A DNA stretch of 64,000 nucleotides from Sepioteuthis lessoniana (lineage: Eukaryota; Mollusca; Cephalopoda; Myopsida; Loliginidae), in contig OY757939.1 of assembly GCA_963585895.1 (NCBI GenBank), forward strand, positions 40,558,589 to 40,622,588, read 5' to 3'. A model generated the notes under the pieces. It saw nothing but the letters and a program-made list of their open reading frames with translations. It was not told where the DNA came from and did no database searches. Each line of letters opens with the position of its first letter. Positions within the stretch are counted from its first letter, which is position 1. Position numbers and translations under genes: made by a program. Of the stretch, positions 9,692 to 19,379 are shown one piece after another.

Positions 9692-9725
9692 TATACGAGG
9701 ATCATTAAATAAGTTTCCAGGCTTT
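9692..9725 (+). repeat. Orphan mariner terminal inverted repeat
   Basis: TATACGAGGATCATTAAATA followed by AGTTTCCAGGC matches the terminal inverted repeats of the mariner element at 27,836-28,750, whose right end in reverse reads TATACGAGGATCATTAGATA. No partner end or transposase is found nearby, so this is a truncated relic. Confidence 0.6.
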
Positions 9726-10114
9726 TTTTTATGTATTATTTTGGCAATAAGCAATAATTTATAAAATATGTTTATGCGTGAGTATCGATTGTGTATGTAT
9801 ACATGAATGTTTTAGTGTTCTTTTGTTCAATGGCTTACTTACGTGTTTGTCCTGAATTCCATTGAGGATAAAACTTGGTTATCGTCTTAAAATTCGGAAC
9901 AGATATTTTTGGTCCAGAGCCTGGAGTATATAACGTCTTGCTTCTTTGACTGTTGGACTGCTACTAAATTGGAAGGAGATAGATGGTAATCAGACTCACT
10001 ATATTTTGGTGGCAAAATTTGAAAAAGTCATTTTTGGATACTTTTTCTATTCTTAGACTTGCTGAAACACTTATTTCCGTTCCCTGGCAGGCTCCGAGAC
10101 ATATCTCTCTAGTT

Positions 10115-10335
10115 CAAAGAATAGAGGTAAAAGAGGTCGAGAATGCGTATCTGGCACTGTTATGTGACACCCAACGAGGTTTCCCACGAACACGCCCATT
10201 CTCCCAGGGAGTTAATTTTCTATTGTCTTCCTACACATATTGGCATATAATTTTTATCATAATTCCACTGAAAACATTGTGTTTGCAATCATTTAAGAAT
10301 ATATTATCAAAGTTTATCACAATTGGAATTGTCAC
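10115..10335 (+). repeat. Dispersed repeat D1, second copy
   Basis: It matches 8,990-9,210. The 184-aa ORF from 9,983 to 10,537 runs through this repeat and into the S2 SINE, so I treat it as non-coding. Confidence 0.6.
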
Positions 10336-10490
10336 AATGCTTCGGACGATTGGCGAGGATTCAAAAAGCTGTAATTATAATTATCTATTTTCATGCTTCC
10401 TTGGGCATCTCCCTTTTTTACTATTTTCTTCTTACAGCAGCAATAAAAGAGGAAAATCTTTGAAAAGAACATATACAATATCTTTTTATC

Positions 10491-10780
10491 ATATTTACCC
10501 AACCCCTCCGCTCGGGCAGGATATGACACAAGGTTAGTTTTTAAGCAGAGTTTAACAGGTTTGAATTCAGAGTTTTCCTCCTCCAAGACAAGTTGCCTCA
10601 CCAAGGCTGAAGAACCCAGTCTGCTCCTACTATTTACCCATAGCTGAAGGGAGAATAGTTGGATTCATAGCTTTCCCAAGGTATTAGTACTTTGTGAAAT
10701 GCAATCAGCCTCGTTCAGGATTTGAACTCGTGTCGCCGTATCCAGTTCCTACGACGGTAACCATTATACCACGGGCACCT
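10491..10780 (-). mobile_element. tRNA-derived SINE, family S2
   Basis: On the minus strand it has A-box CGTGGTATAATGGTTACCG, B-box CGAGTTCAAATCCTGAACG and the core CAGCTATGGGTAAATAG. The tail ends CATATCCTGCCCGAGCGGAG, GGGTTGGGTAAATA. The flanks TATCTTTTTAT and TATCTCATTAC may be a decayed target duplication. Confidence 0.8.
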
Positions 10781-10881
10781 CTATCTCATTACAGACAGAC
10801 ATTCCGCTAAGTAATTCAGCCGATAGTTCCCAAAAATACCTTCTTAAATTGTTTTTATTGGTATTATTTCTTTAAAAAGCT

Positions 10882-11098
10882 TGCGCATCGTGGTATAATG
10901 GTTAAATCACTGGGCTACGAAATCCAGTTACGGTAGTACGTTCACTTTTGGACGAATACCCTTGAGAAAGGTACGAACCCCCTTATTCTCCTCGCTATGG
11001 GTTAGATAGTACTACTGCTGTTCTTCTAGAAGGAGGGCTTTAGCATTAAATAACCCTAGAAGGTTGATAAAGCATTAAAACAAAGAAACCAAACCTAA
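10882..11098 (+). mobile_element. tRNA-derived SINE, family S1, B-box deleted
   Basis: The A-box is CGTGGTATAATGGTTAAAT. The sequence then jumps from the tRNA-like part to GTACGTTCACTTTTGGAC, so the B-box is missing. The core (GGTACGAACCCCCTTATTC, CGCTATGGGTTAGATAGTA) and tail hairpin at 11,042-11,074 are present, ending AAACCAAACC. Its tail faces the tail of the family A element at 11,134 in a tail-to-tail layout. Confidence 0.75.
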
Positions 11099-11133
11099 TT
11101 TAATTCTTTTTTATACTATTGTTATTTTGAGTT

Positions 11134-11640
11134 GGTTGGTCGGTTGGTTGGGTTTTATGGCATATCAACCTTTGTAGGTTATTTAACGCCAAGTCAATTT
11201 TTATGGTTAATGTCAAAGCAGTTTTATTTCAGATAATTCAGTTTGGTATAAGTACACAGTTTAGTGTCAAAACAGTTCTATTTCGTAGAATTCACTTTAG
11301 CATAATTACGCAGTTTAAATGTCCAAACAGTTCTATTTTAAACAATTCAGTGTAACATAAAAATACAGTTTAAATGCAAAAAACAGTAAAGTCAAGAAAC
11401 CATAGTTTAGTTCTATTTAACCCATAGACAGGACCCTTATCAGGTGCTACTACTCCTGGTCAGAGTGGACCTGGGAGCGATGGTAATGAAGGGGTACTCC
11501 ACATTCCACAAAGCTCCAGCATTACTGGAACCTCACCATCAGATTGTTTTGTGTCATATCCAGGACACCCGTGGTGGGCGGTCTTACCCCTCTGCAGGGA
11601 AGCAGTTGGTGTTTTCTACAGCTCCAGCCGACTGGGCAGT
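11134..11640 (-). mobile_element. Family A dispersed repeat (A2)
   Basis: On the minus strand it has the head (CTGGAGCTGTAGAAAACACC, GTCCACTCTGACC), then three to four internal tandem units of about 56 bp (11,400-11,215). The hairpin at 11,159-11,190 and an AACCAACCGACC tail close it. It carries fewer units than A1, so the internal array varies between copies. The 70-aa ORF at 11,444 is repeat sequence. Confidence 0.7.
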
Positions 11641-11644
11641 GTTA

Positions 11645-12290
11645 TTTTTAATCTGATGAGACAATTTATTCCCAAAATATATTACTCGATTAGCCATAAA
11701 GATTCAATTGATTAACAGACTTAATTTTTGAAATGTCTTGACAGTATTTTTTTAGTTTGAAAAGAAATATTGAAAAAATGTCGACTATAATCAGAAATTC
11801 CATTAATTATTTTGAAAGTCTCAATTAAATTACTTCCCATTCTCCTTTCTAGTAAAAAAGTTAATCTTAATTTCTCTAATCTCTTCCCAAATCATTAGAG
11901 CATCTCAAGAAAATGTTTGCAGGAGGTGATGAAGATTTGGCTTTGGTAATGTTGTGGAAGGAACCAGCTTCTCGGCCCAAGCAAAACCACATTTCCAGTT
12001 ATAGAAAATACTGTAAAGTTCCCCCATCCAAGTGTTTCACTGAATCCAAAAATAGAAAAAGACCCACGTGTTATAATTTTCAGAAATAACTTTTTACCTA
12101 TTTTGCCACCACTTCTTAATGAGTAACAGTACAGTTGTCAATGAAGACAAACGTTAGATACTCCAAGTTGAAGCAAAATTATCAGTCCCGACTTTGACGA
12201 CGAAAATCAAGTTTTAGCCTCAAAGGAATTCAGGACTGACACGCAGGTCAGCATTAAAAAAAATACTAATAACATTAACGTACACTACTT
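11645..12290. other. AT-rich stretch, nothing recognised
   Basis: No gene-like pattern and no repeat with a second copy in the window was seen. Confidence 0.45.
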
Positions 12291-12370
12291 ACCCAAAAGT
12301 TATACTCTCCCCAAAAGTTATACTCTCCCCAAAATTATACTCATCCAAAAATTATACTCACCCCCAAAAA
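12291..12370. repeat. Short minisatellite, ~18-bp unit, four copies
   Basis: CCCAAAAGTTATACTCTC is repeated twice, followed by two shorter variants (CCCAAAATTATACTCAT and CCAAAAATTATACTCAC). It is local and imperfect. Confidence 0.8.
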
Positions 12371-12664
12371 ATATTATGTAAATCATTGCTTATGGCCAAA
12401 ATGGTACGCAACCTCCTGTTGTTTATTTATGTTTTATTTTATAATTCCTTTCACTATAAGCGTTTTTTCACAGTACCCGGAAGACTCCTCGGCTATAATA
12501 TTAAGCTACATTTTGTAATGAATTTGTTGAGTCAGTAAAATATATTTATTCCTGTATGTGGGGTTAAGTGAGGGAGAGTCGTTCTGTAATTGGATATACC
12601 AGAAGTTTTGGCACAGAATACTAAAAACAACCAGATAGATTCCGTACAAGTTCACGACTGCACG

Positions 12665-13100
12665 TGTTATATATTGACCCTCGACCGAGCCGTCAATCAA
12701 GAGATGCACCTGTGTAAATAAGCGGAAGAACAGCGGAAGCAGATGGACGTAGACAATAATATAACTAGGTGCCCAGACGGTTCGAGTTAGTTGGAGACAA
12801 GATGCCCAAGTGAGAGCCAGTGGCAGACAGAGAGCTTTGGGCCCTCAGTGACCCACGGTTGAACAACCCCAGCCACGTTGAGGAAGAAGTGCTGCAATGG
12901 TCGCGAGAAGAACTTGGGTCAATATAGCAGTCAGTCCCCGTCTCCAACTCATCTCTCACACACAATAAACATCACCCTTTCGATAATAAAGTATGAGAGA
13001 TATATTTTTATAAAGAAGTGTATTCGTTCGTTCATTAAAGTTCGTCATTATGTTTGATTATGTTCCGCATATATTTGCATATGTATGTGGCTATACAACA
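12665..13100 (+). mobile_element. Solo LTR with 4-bp target duplication
   Basis: It starts TGTTATATATTGACCC and ends GGCTATACAACA, so the termini are TGTT...AACA. It is bounded by CACG at 12,661-12,664 and CACG at 13,101-13,104. It contains AATAAA poly(A) signals near 12,963-12,990, as expected of the R/U5 part of an LTR. Its length of 436 bp fits a Ty3/gypsy-type LTR. No gag-pol is present, so it probably formed by LTR-LTR recombination. Related segments are at 2,086 and 9,334. Confidence 0.7.
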
Positions 13101-13371
13101 CACGTCGACAGGAAATTCTCCCCAAGAAATCACGAAATCAGAAGATACCTGGTATCCTCTCCATCACATCGGTAAGTCTCTCAAATTTGATTCTATACAC
13201 TGGACTTTATATTGGTAGTCATTGCTTTGTTTTTTTTTATAAATTGTTAGAATCGAACTAAGTTTTAATTCATTTATTTGTTGCTGTTAATCTTTAAAAT
13301 AAATGATATACTAACTCCAATGAATTTATTACGCACAATTCGTTACAATATTCACGATATCTTCATAACAG

Positions 13372-13725
13372 ATTGTGTATACGATCATGAAAAAAGATAA
13401 TTTTTGTAAACTGACCGGAAAATTGCAGCAGGTGTTAAACCATAGTCCATCAGACATCTTGTATGATCTATTCTCCCACAGCATCTCTCCCAAAGATGAA
13501 GTGTTTATTTTTGTGTTTGTCTGCACCAGTGACTTCGGCAGCGCAATGGCCAGGTTTGAGTTCCTAGAGCATAAAGACACATTTATCTTCGCTTCAAAAC
13601 CCTCAGAAAGAACAAAAACTAAAGCAATAAAAACTACAAACTATCCCGTAAAAGAAGAAACATACATTTCAAAGGATATACACGTCAATAGAAGGGGGAA
13701 AAAACCAAAAAAATTAATAAATTGA
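13372..13725 (+). CDS. Unrecognised ORF, possible terminal exon
   Basis: A stop-free stretch of about 116 codons has its first ATG at 13,387 and stop at 13,723-13,725. It reads KKDNFCKLTGKLQQVLNHSP, then DEVFIFVFVCTSDFGSAMAR and a Lys-rich end (RRGKKPKKLIN). Just upstream are a branch-point-like TACTAAC (about 13,308) and an AACAG acceptor-like site at 13,367-13,371. AATAAA follows at 13,725-13,730. That layout would fit a last exon. Base composition is less AT-rich than the flanks. I recognise no family, there is no membrane or catalytic motif, and it may be chance. Confidence 0.3.
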   Translation: MVYTIMKKDNFCKLTGKLQQVLNHSPSDILYDLFSHSISPKDEVFIFVFVCTSDFGSAMARFEFLEHKDTFIFASKPSERTKTKAIKTTNYPVKEETYISKDIHVNRRGKKPKKLIN

Positions 13726-13749
13726 ATAAATAAATTGAATAAAAATTGA

Positions 13750-13930
13750 TCGAATTAATATAACGCAAAAAGGGACATTTATTTTGTTACAACTAAATTG
13801 AAGTTTATGTCTCTCATGATTTTAATGCTTTGTCGGGCAAAGGGCATAAAACAAAACCAAAACAGGAATTTTATGATAGCTTTTTCCCGCTTCTTTTTTA
13901 ACATTTCCCTTGTATATCCCCCCTCTCTCT

Positions 13931-13981
<51 letters not shown>

Positions 13982-14600
13982 CATTTTACCAATGTTTCAA
14001 TTTCTATTTTATTTTCTTCCCAAGTTTGTCTGCCATCTTTTATTCTAATTCTGACCCCGCCTCTTTTTTTCTTCATCTTTTTCACTTTTATTCTTTTCAT
14101 TCTTTCTTTGATTCGATTCTTTTATTTCTTTTCTGTAAATTTCCTTGTTTCCACTTTTTTGTTCTTTTACTCTTATTGTGTTTAATATATTTTTCTTGTC
14201 TTACATTTTTAAATTGTCGATTCCAATTGTATTTATTTGTAGAAAAAGAAATCATTCTCCCCTAAAGACTTGATATCGATATTTCTAATTGTCACCACAT
14301 TGTTTTTGTTTTTATGCATTAAACATAAACCATGATTGTCAATACGATTGTCCCGTTGAAAAAAAAACAAAAAAAACGAAAGAACCCCCCCCCCCAAAAA
14401 AAACAACGAACAAAATTAGAATGTCGTCAGGAAGTTGTCTGTGTTTGTTCTTTTTATTGTACAACAATTTTAGCTAGAAGCTTGTCAAATTTGAAAACAT
14501 AGGATTCAAAGATCAAATATTTCATTGAAACTAACGTCAATAGATCAAATAAAAGAAAATGTTTTCACATTGAGTAAGAAAAAGACAAAAAGTAAATGAT
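13750..14600. other. Low-complexity AT-rich stretch
   Basis: It includes a (CT)n(TA)n microsatellite at about 13,918-13,979, a long T-rich segment (14,040-14,200) and a poly-A/C run at 14,358-14,405. The ORFs that cover these tracts (YIYI, FFF, KKK) are low-complexity artefacts. Confidence 0.6.
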
Positions 14601-14604
14601 AGCC

Positions 14605-15225
14605 GGCAGAAATTATGAAAGATGCAGACAACGCTGATGAGGTAGTGTTTCTCGAAAATTCACCAGCTCAAGCCAAATCGCTGATGCATAGTCAGGAACA
14701 GACAGCAAGAGGCATTGGTCTCTACGTGAACGCAGATAAAATAGAGTTTTAGATAAGAAAGAGCTATCTCCACTTTAAGTTGTAGGTCTCTGAAATTAGT
14801 GGACCAATTCACATACCTCGGTAGCAATATCTCATCAACTGAAAGCTATATCAACATACGAAGACGTGTACTACTACTGATAAATTGCCGATCATATAGA
14901 AATATGTCCTCTCTTTTGAAATAAAACAGGATTTCTTCGAAACTGTGGCTGTGTCGGTACTATTGTATGGATGCATCACTTGGACTCTAACAAAATGCAT
15001 TGAGAAAAAGCTAGATGGGAACTACACAAGAATGCTATGTACTGTTTAGAACAAATCTGGAAGCAGCACCTAACAAAATAGTAGCTGTACGGTCACTTAC
15101 CTCCCATCTCATAAATCATTCAAGTGAGACATGAAGGGCACTACTGGAGAAGTAAGGATGAATTCATAAGCGAAGTTCTCCTATGGACTCCTACACATAG
15201 ACACACCAGCTAAGACTTACATCGG
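14605..15225 (+). pseudogene. Non-LTR retrotransposon reverse transcriptase fragment
   Basis: The plus strand reads DNADEVVFLENSPAQAKSLM, then RGIGLYVNADK near 14,620-14,745, the palm region where active elements have FADD/YADD. Here that motif has changed to NADE. After frameshifts it continues through the thumb-like part (KLARWELHKNAMYC, KQ*LYGHLPPI) to 15,225. It is the same family as 4,750-5,232 and 24,893-25,347. Many stops make it dead. It ends against the (GA)n tract at 15,231. Confidence 0.75.
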
Positions 15226-15228
15226 CGC

Positions 15229-15230
<2 letters not shown>

Positions 15231-15300
<70 letters not shown>
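15231..15300. repeat. (GA)n microsatellite, left of a family A copy
   Basis: About 33 AG dinucleotides run up to the tail end of the A3 element. A second (GA)n tract follows that element at 15,893-15,955, so A3 sits inside or between GA tracts. Confidence 0.95.
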
Positions 15301-15884
15301 TTGGTTGGCTGGTTGGGTTTTATGGCATATCAACCTTTGTAGGTTATTTAACGCCAAATCCATTTTTATGTAAATAATCTGTTCTATTTTAAACAATTCA
15401 GTTTAGCATGAGTACACAATTTAATCGTCAAAAACATTCCTATTTCAAACTATTCAGTTTCTTCAAACAGTTATATATAACAATTCAGTTTAGTGTAAGT
15501 ACAGTTTCAATGTTAAAAACCGTTCAATTTTAAACAATTCACTTTAGCATAAGCATGCAGTTTAAATGTAAGTACGGTTTTATTGTCAAAAACATTTCTA
15601 TTTCAAGCTATTCAGTTTAATCAAACAATTCAGTTTAGCATAAGTATGCCGTTAGTTCTATTTAACCCATAGATACGGCCCTATCAGGCGCTATCACGCC
15701 GGGCCAGAGTGGACCTCGGAGCGATGGTAATGAAGGGGTGCTCTGCATTCCTCAAAGCTCCAGCACTGCTGGAACCTCACCATCAGATTGATCAATTTCA
15801 TAGCCAGGAGACTCGTTGGGGTAGGGGTCTTACCCCTCTGCAGAGAAGCAGTCAGTGTATTCTACAGCCCCAGCCGACTGGGCA
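15301..15884 (-). mobile_element. Family A dispersed repeat (A3), flanked by (GA)n
   Basis: On the minus strand the head starts CCCAGTCGGCTGGGGCTGTA and GTCCACTCTGGCCC, followed by about five internal units (15,650-15,375). The hairpin is at 15,323-15,355 and the tail is AACCAGCCAACCAA. Both flanks are long (GA)n tracts. The GA on both sides may be an expanded target duplication. Confidence 0.7.
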
Positions 15885-15890
15885 AGGGGG

Positions 15891-15892
<2 letters not shown>

Positions 15893-15955
<63 letters not shown>
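15893..15955. repeat. (GA)n microsatellite, right of a family A copy
   Basis: About 30 GA dinucleotides follow the head end of A3. ORFs reading RERERE or SLSLSL here are artefacts of the tract. Confidence 0.95.
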
Positions 15956-15957
<2 letters not shown>

Positions 15958-16067
15958 AAGCCACTCCGTATTATCAGCAGGATTTGATGATGAAGAAGAA
16001 CAGGAACAAGAACATGACTACTACAACTACTATCCACTACTACTACTACTAATAATAATAATAATAG

Positions 16068-16690
16068 TTACAGCAATTACAGACCGATAACATGTTTACC
16101 TATGATGTGGGAAATTCTAACCACATAGATAAGAGAAAAAATATAATGCTCACTTGAAAGAAGAACAGAAAGGGTGCCGCAAGGGAACAAGAGGGTTTAG
16201 CACGTCCTCAAGGCGGGAGAGACAAGATATACTACAAATGGCCTAAAGCATTTGAAGACTCAGGGGAAAAGAAAATTATCTGTACCTTGGAACATTGGAA
16301 GTGGACACCATCAAACAAACAGAGATGAAAGAAAAAATTAAAAAAAGAAAATAATAAAAAGAAAGAGTTCCACAGAAGAACAAGATAATTTCTCAAAACT
16401 AAACTCTGCTACAGGAATCTATTAAAAGAATAAATACTTGGGCAGTTCCCTTCGTAATCTAATCTGGACTATTCTTAAAATGGACACGAATGGAACTCAG
16501 ACAAATGGGAAAGAAAATTGATGACCATACACAAAGCCTTACACCCGAGAGATAATATAGATAGACTAAATGTGTCAAGAAAGGACGAAAGTCGAGGACT
16601 CATCCGCAGTAATGATTGTGTAGATGTGACAATTCAAGAACCCGAGGAATACAGAAAAACTAATTAAAGCAGTTAGTAACAGCAATGTCT
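16068..16690 (+). pseudogene. R2-like LINE, internally deleted reverse transcriptase
   Basis: It starts next to an (AAT)n tract with a broken reading of the NYRPITCLP block (AITDR, ITCLPMMW). At about 16,150 it reads NAHLKEEQKGCRKGTRGFS, a conserved early RT block. It then passes directly to LYLGTLEVDTIKQTEMKEKI at 16,280, which lies after the catalytic palm in full-length relatives, so the palm is deleted. Next come INTWAVPF.I and FLKWTRMELRQMGKKI (about 16,430-16,520), the region corresponding to the fragment at 440-650. The copy is dead. Confidence 0.7.
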
Positions 16691-16916
16691 ATATAAGAAC
16701 AAACAGTAAAACAATAAACTATAAAAAAACAAAAATGGGTAGAAAAGATTCATCCAAATGCTTTATCCAAAAAATACTTTCAAAATAGAAATATTTTTCG
16801 GATGAAGCATTTTAGCATCTATAAGAAAACGAGACATGAAATAACCTTTTACGTGCAATGTCAGCTGACGAAAACAAATGTGATACCGTGAATGTGTGTC
16901 TCCCTTGCGGTCCGCT

Positions 16917-17091
16917 CACTTCTTCCATTGGTGTTGCAATGCTTGGATCCCATTGGTCAAAACACGTGTGAATATGTATCAGATTACACATATTTCTAAA
17001 TCACGATGCCGAAATTAAACAATTATTAACTTGCTTAATACTGAGAATAGTTCCACAACCGACATACAAACACACACACACACACACACAC

Positions 17092-17123
<32 letters not shown>

Positions 17124-17397
17124 TTGTGTGTGTGTCAGTTATATAACACGGTATGTAGAAAATCTTGTTATTTACTAAGCAAAGGAAAACCAGCCATACT
17201 CAGTTGGCTTACAGCACCTATTTTTATAAAGCGGTCACCCATTTTCAATATTGAGCAGGTTCATCATTGCTTAACTTCAACAATCTATCGAAAACCGGCG
17301 CTTTTAGAGTGACTTAAAAGTATGTGTAATCTCACACATATACACCGTGTTTTGACCAATGAGACCCAAGCACTGCATCACCGACGGAAGAAGTGTA
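16917..17397. repeat. Foldback element F1, ~90-bp arms
   Basis: The left arm (about 16,917-17,004) and right arm (about 17,308-17,395) are inverted copies. The left begins CACTTCTTCCATTGGTGTTG and the right ends, in reverse, CACTTCTTCCGTCGGTGATG. Both contain CATTGGTCAAAACACG in the arm. The central 300 bp holds a (CA)(TA)(TG) microsatellite. It may be a MITE or a foldback transposon. No target duplication was identified, and the 93-aa ORF at 17,031 is low complexity. Confidence 0.65.
17069..17137. repeat. (CA)n(TA)n(TG)n compound microsatellite
   Basis: It is a self-complementary three-part dinucleotide tract inside the loop of foldback F1. Confidence 0.9.
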
Positions 17398-17499
17398 TCT
17401 AACACAACGATTTTGAAAATCAAATTTTTTCGTCATGTTAATGATAACATTTCGCGTCAAACTTTCAATTTTTTTTGTCTCGTCTTCTTTACGGACAAA

Positions 17500-17612
17500 G
17501 CATGTGTGTATACATGTACACATGTATACATATGTGTACGCAAGTGTCTCTCAAAGTATACGTGTATGCATATATGTACACTTGTATGCGTATATGTATT
17601 CACGTTCATCAT
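17500..17612. repeat. Alternating purine-pyrimidine stretch
   Basis: It is a run of short words such as CATGTGTGTATACATG, TACACATGTATACATATG and GTATACGTGTATGCATATAT. It is largely alternating purine/pyrimidine, the composition that favours Z-DNA or cruciform formation. Cys/Tyr/His-rich ORFs in three frames here reflect this bias. Confidence 0.55.
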
Positions 17613-17973
17613 TGTTTTGTCACTGATGAGTCATCAGCGTTGATGAACAGTGTCTCTTGATAAATAAAATCCCGTTTGATCTTCCAAAATATAATTTCTC
17701 ATTTAATGAAATTAAAGAGAAGCTTTTAGAGGGACATCTGTTGAAAGTTACAGTCTCCATTATTATGAGACTTTAAAGTTTAGACCTTTTAAACGTGTAT
17801 TTCGCTGAACCTGTTGGGAAATTAGGGATTAATTAAATTTATTTTATTATCTGTAATTTTACTTAAGTGTACGGATAAACATAATAGCATTCTTGCTTTT
17901 TACGAAAAAATATTTGATAAAATGCATTTTTGAATTTGATCTTTCAATACAAAATGGCGTTATTGATCAATAA

Positions 17974-17980
17974 ATGTTAT

Positions 17981-18027
<47 letters not shown>

Positions 18028-18152
18028 ATTCAATTACTTATGGAATGTTCTTTCTTTCTTTCTTTCTTTCTTTCTAATTATTCATTGACTGTTCTTTCCT
18101 TCTTTCTTTCTTTCTTTCTTTCTTTGCCTTCCAATGTATTTATTGTATTCAA

Positions 18153-18191
<39 letters not shown>

Positions 18192-18242
18192 TGCCTCCTA
18201 ATGTATCTATTGTATTCAACTTTCTTTCTTTCTTTCTTTATT
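17974..18242. repeat. Interrupted (CTTT)n microsatellite
   Basis: Five (TTTC)n blocks are separated by short spacers, several of which resemble each other (CAATTACTTATGGAATG; CCTCCTAATGTATCTATTG and CCTTCCAATGTATTTATTG). This suggests duplication of a block plus its spacer. Confidence 0.9.
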
Positions 18243-18782
18243 TATTATATTCAACTTTTATAAGAACTATGCAAAATTTTAGGTTTTAAACTGCAAAGAC
18301 TAATATAGGAAAGTTAACAAAATTGTCCGAATGCTAGTCGTTCTATAAAATATAATTTCACCTAAATTACCTAGTAGACTTTATCCCTGCTTAGCCCAAG
18401 GAATCTAGCAGTAACTGTCAGGTTAGACGAAAGGATTGAGAAATGTACAAAAAATAAAGTTGACAAAGAAGGGGAATGGGAATGCTAATTTATGCTACCT
18501 GAAAGAGATTTGTGTCTATATTTCTTAAAAACAAAAACAACCAGTTCCCATCAAGTAATTTATTTGCATTTTTTCCCTATGTTCGTCGAAAACATTGAAT
18601 TTAAGGTAACAAAAATAACAAACACTCAAGTAACAACAATATTATAACCCCCCAAAAAAGGGCATAAATAAATATAACGACTGACTTGTACGAAGCAATA
18701 CCGTCAACCACCTACTGTTAGATTAACATTTGTTAATGATAAAATACCTTTCTTTGGCATTTTATGCCAAAGACCTTTTTGA

Positions 18783-19338
18783 AGCCAATTTTAAGGGTTT
18801 GTTCTTTTCTCGGTGTCTCCTTCTCGAGTAGAATCAACCTGTACAACCATATTCTTCTAGTTTCCCGTGAAGACTTTTCGAAAACGCCTCTTCCTCTAAG
18901 ATGGATATTTTTCTTTTCAACTCGAATTTTCTTCTGCTGAGCCTACGGAGGCTTTTACCACATTTCCTGACCCAGCCTACAGATTCCTTTGTTGGCAAAA
19001 GTCTAATAATACTGCCCCAACTTTCCTTTGAAGAGGACAGCATACCAAAACCACAAATAGCCTGCAATAGGCGTATCGTTTCAACAAGTAACAAAAAAAA
19101 CCTGTAAGGAAAGGAGGCTAAGTGACTAATAGGCCTTTTTGCTCAAGCTACTTTGCTTAAGAAAAAACTGCCTAATGTCGAAGGCGAATAAATAAGAGCT
19201 CACAAAGCAAAAAGAGCGAGACAGGCAGTGCTTTCTGTTCAAGTCTAAAAAAAAAAAAAACTAGAAGAACATGGTTGTCCAGGTTGATTCTCCTCGAGAA
19301 GAAGACATTGAGAAAAGAACAAACCCTAAAAATTGGCA
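18783..19338. repeat. Foldback element F2, ~80-bp arms
   Basis: The left arm at 18,783-18,863 (GCCAATTTTAAGGGTTTGTT then CTCGAGTAGAATCAACC) is the reverse complement of the right arm at 19,259-19,338 (AACTAGAAGAACATGGTTG then GGTTGATTCTCCTCGAG). About 395 bp separate them. An 86-aa minus ORF (18,834-19,094) runs from the centre into the left arm and its last residues, LEEYGCTG, are mirrored as LEEHGCPG on the plus strand of the right arm. This could be an inverted duplication of a sequence that was once coding. The family is not recognised. Confidence 0.6.
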
Positions 19339-19379
19339 TGATAAAAGAGTCCAGTCACCCCTGAAATATTGCTTGTCTC

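Noticed and set aside
9983-10537. 184-codon ORF on the plus strand
   Set aside because: It crosses the boundary between dispersed repeat D1 and an S2 SINE in antisense; no domain is recognisable.
15709-16090. 92- and 100-codon ORFs rich in RERERE
   Set aside because: They are formed by the (GA)n tract at 15,893-15,955 joined to family A sequence.
17359-17660. Cys/Tyr-rich small ORFs resembling secreted peptides
   Set aside because: Three overlapping frames give similar Cys/Tyr/Val/His-rich products from one alternating purine-pyrimidine tract; there is no signal peptide.
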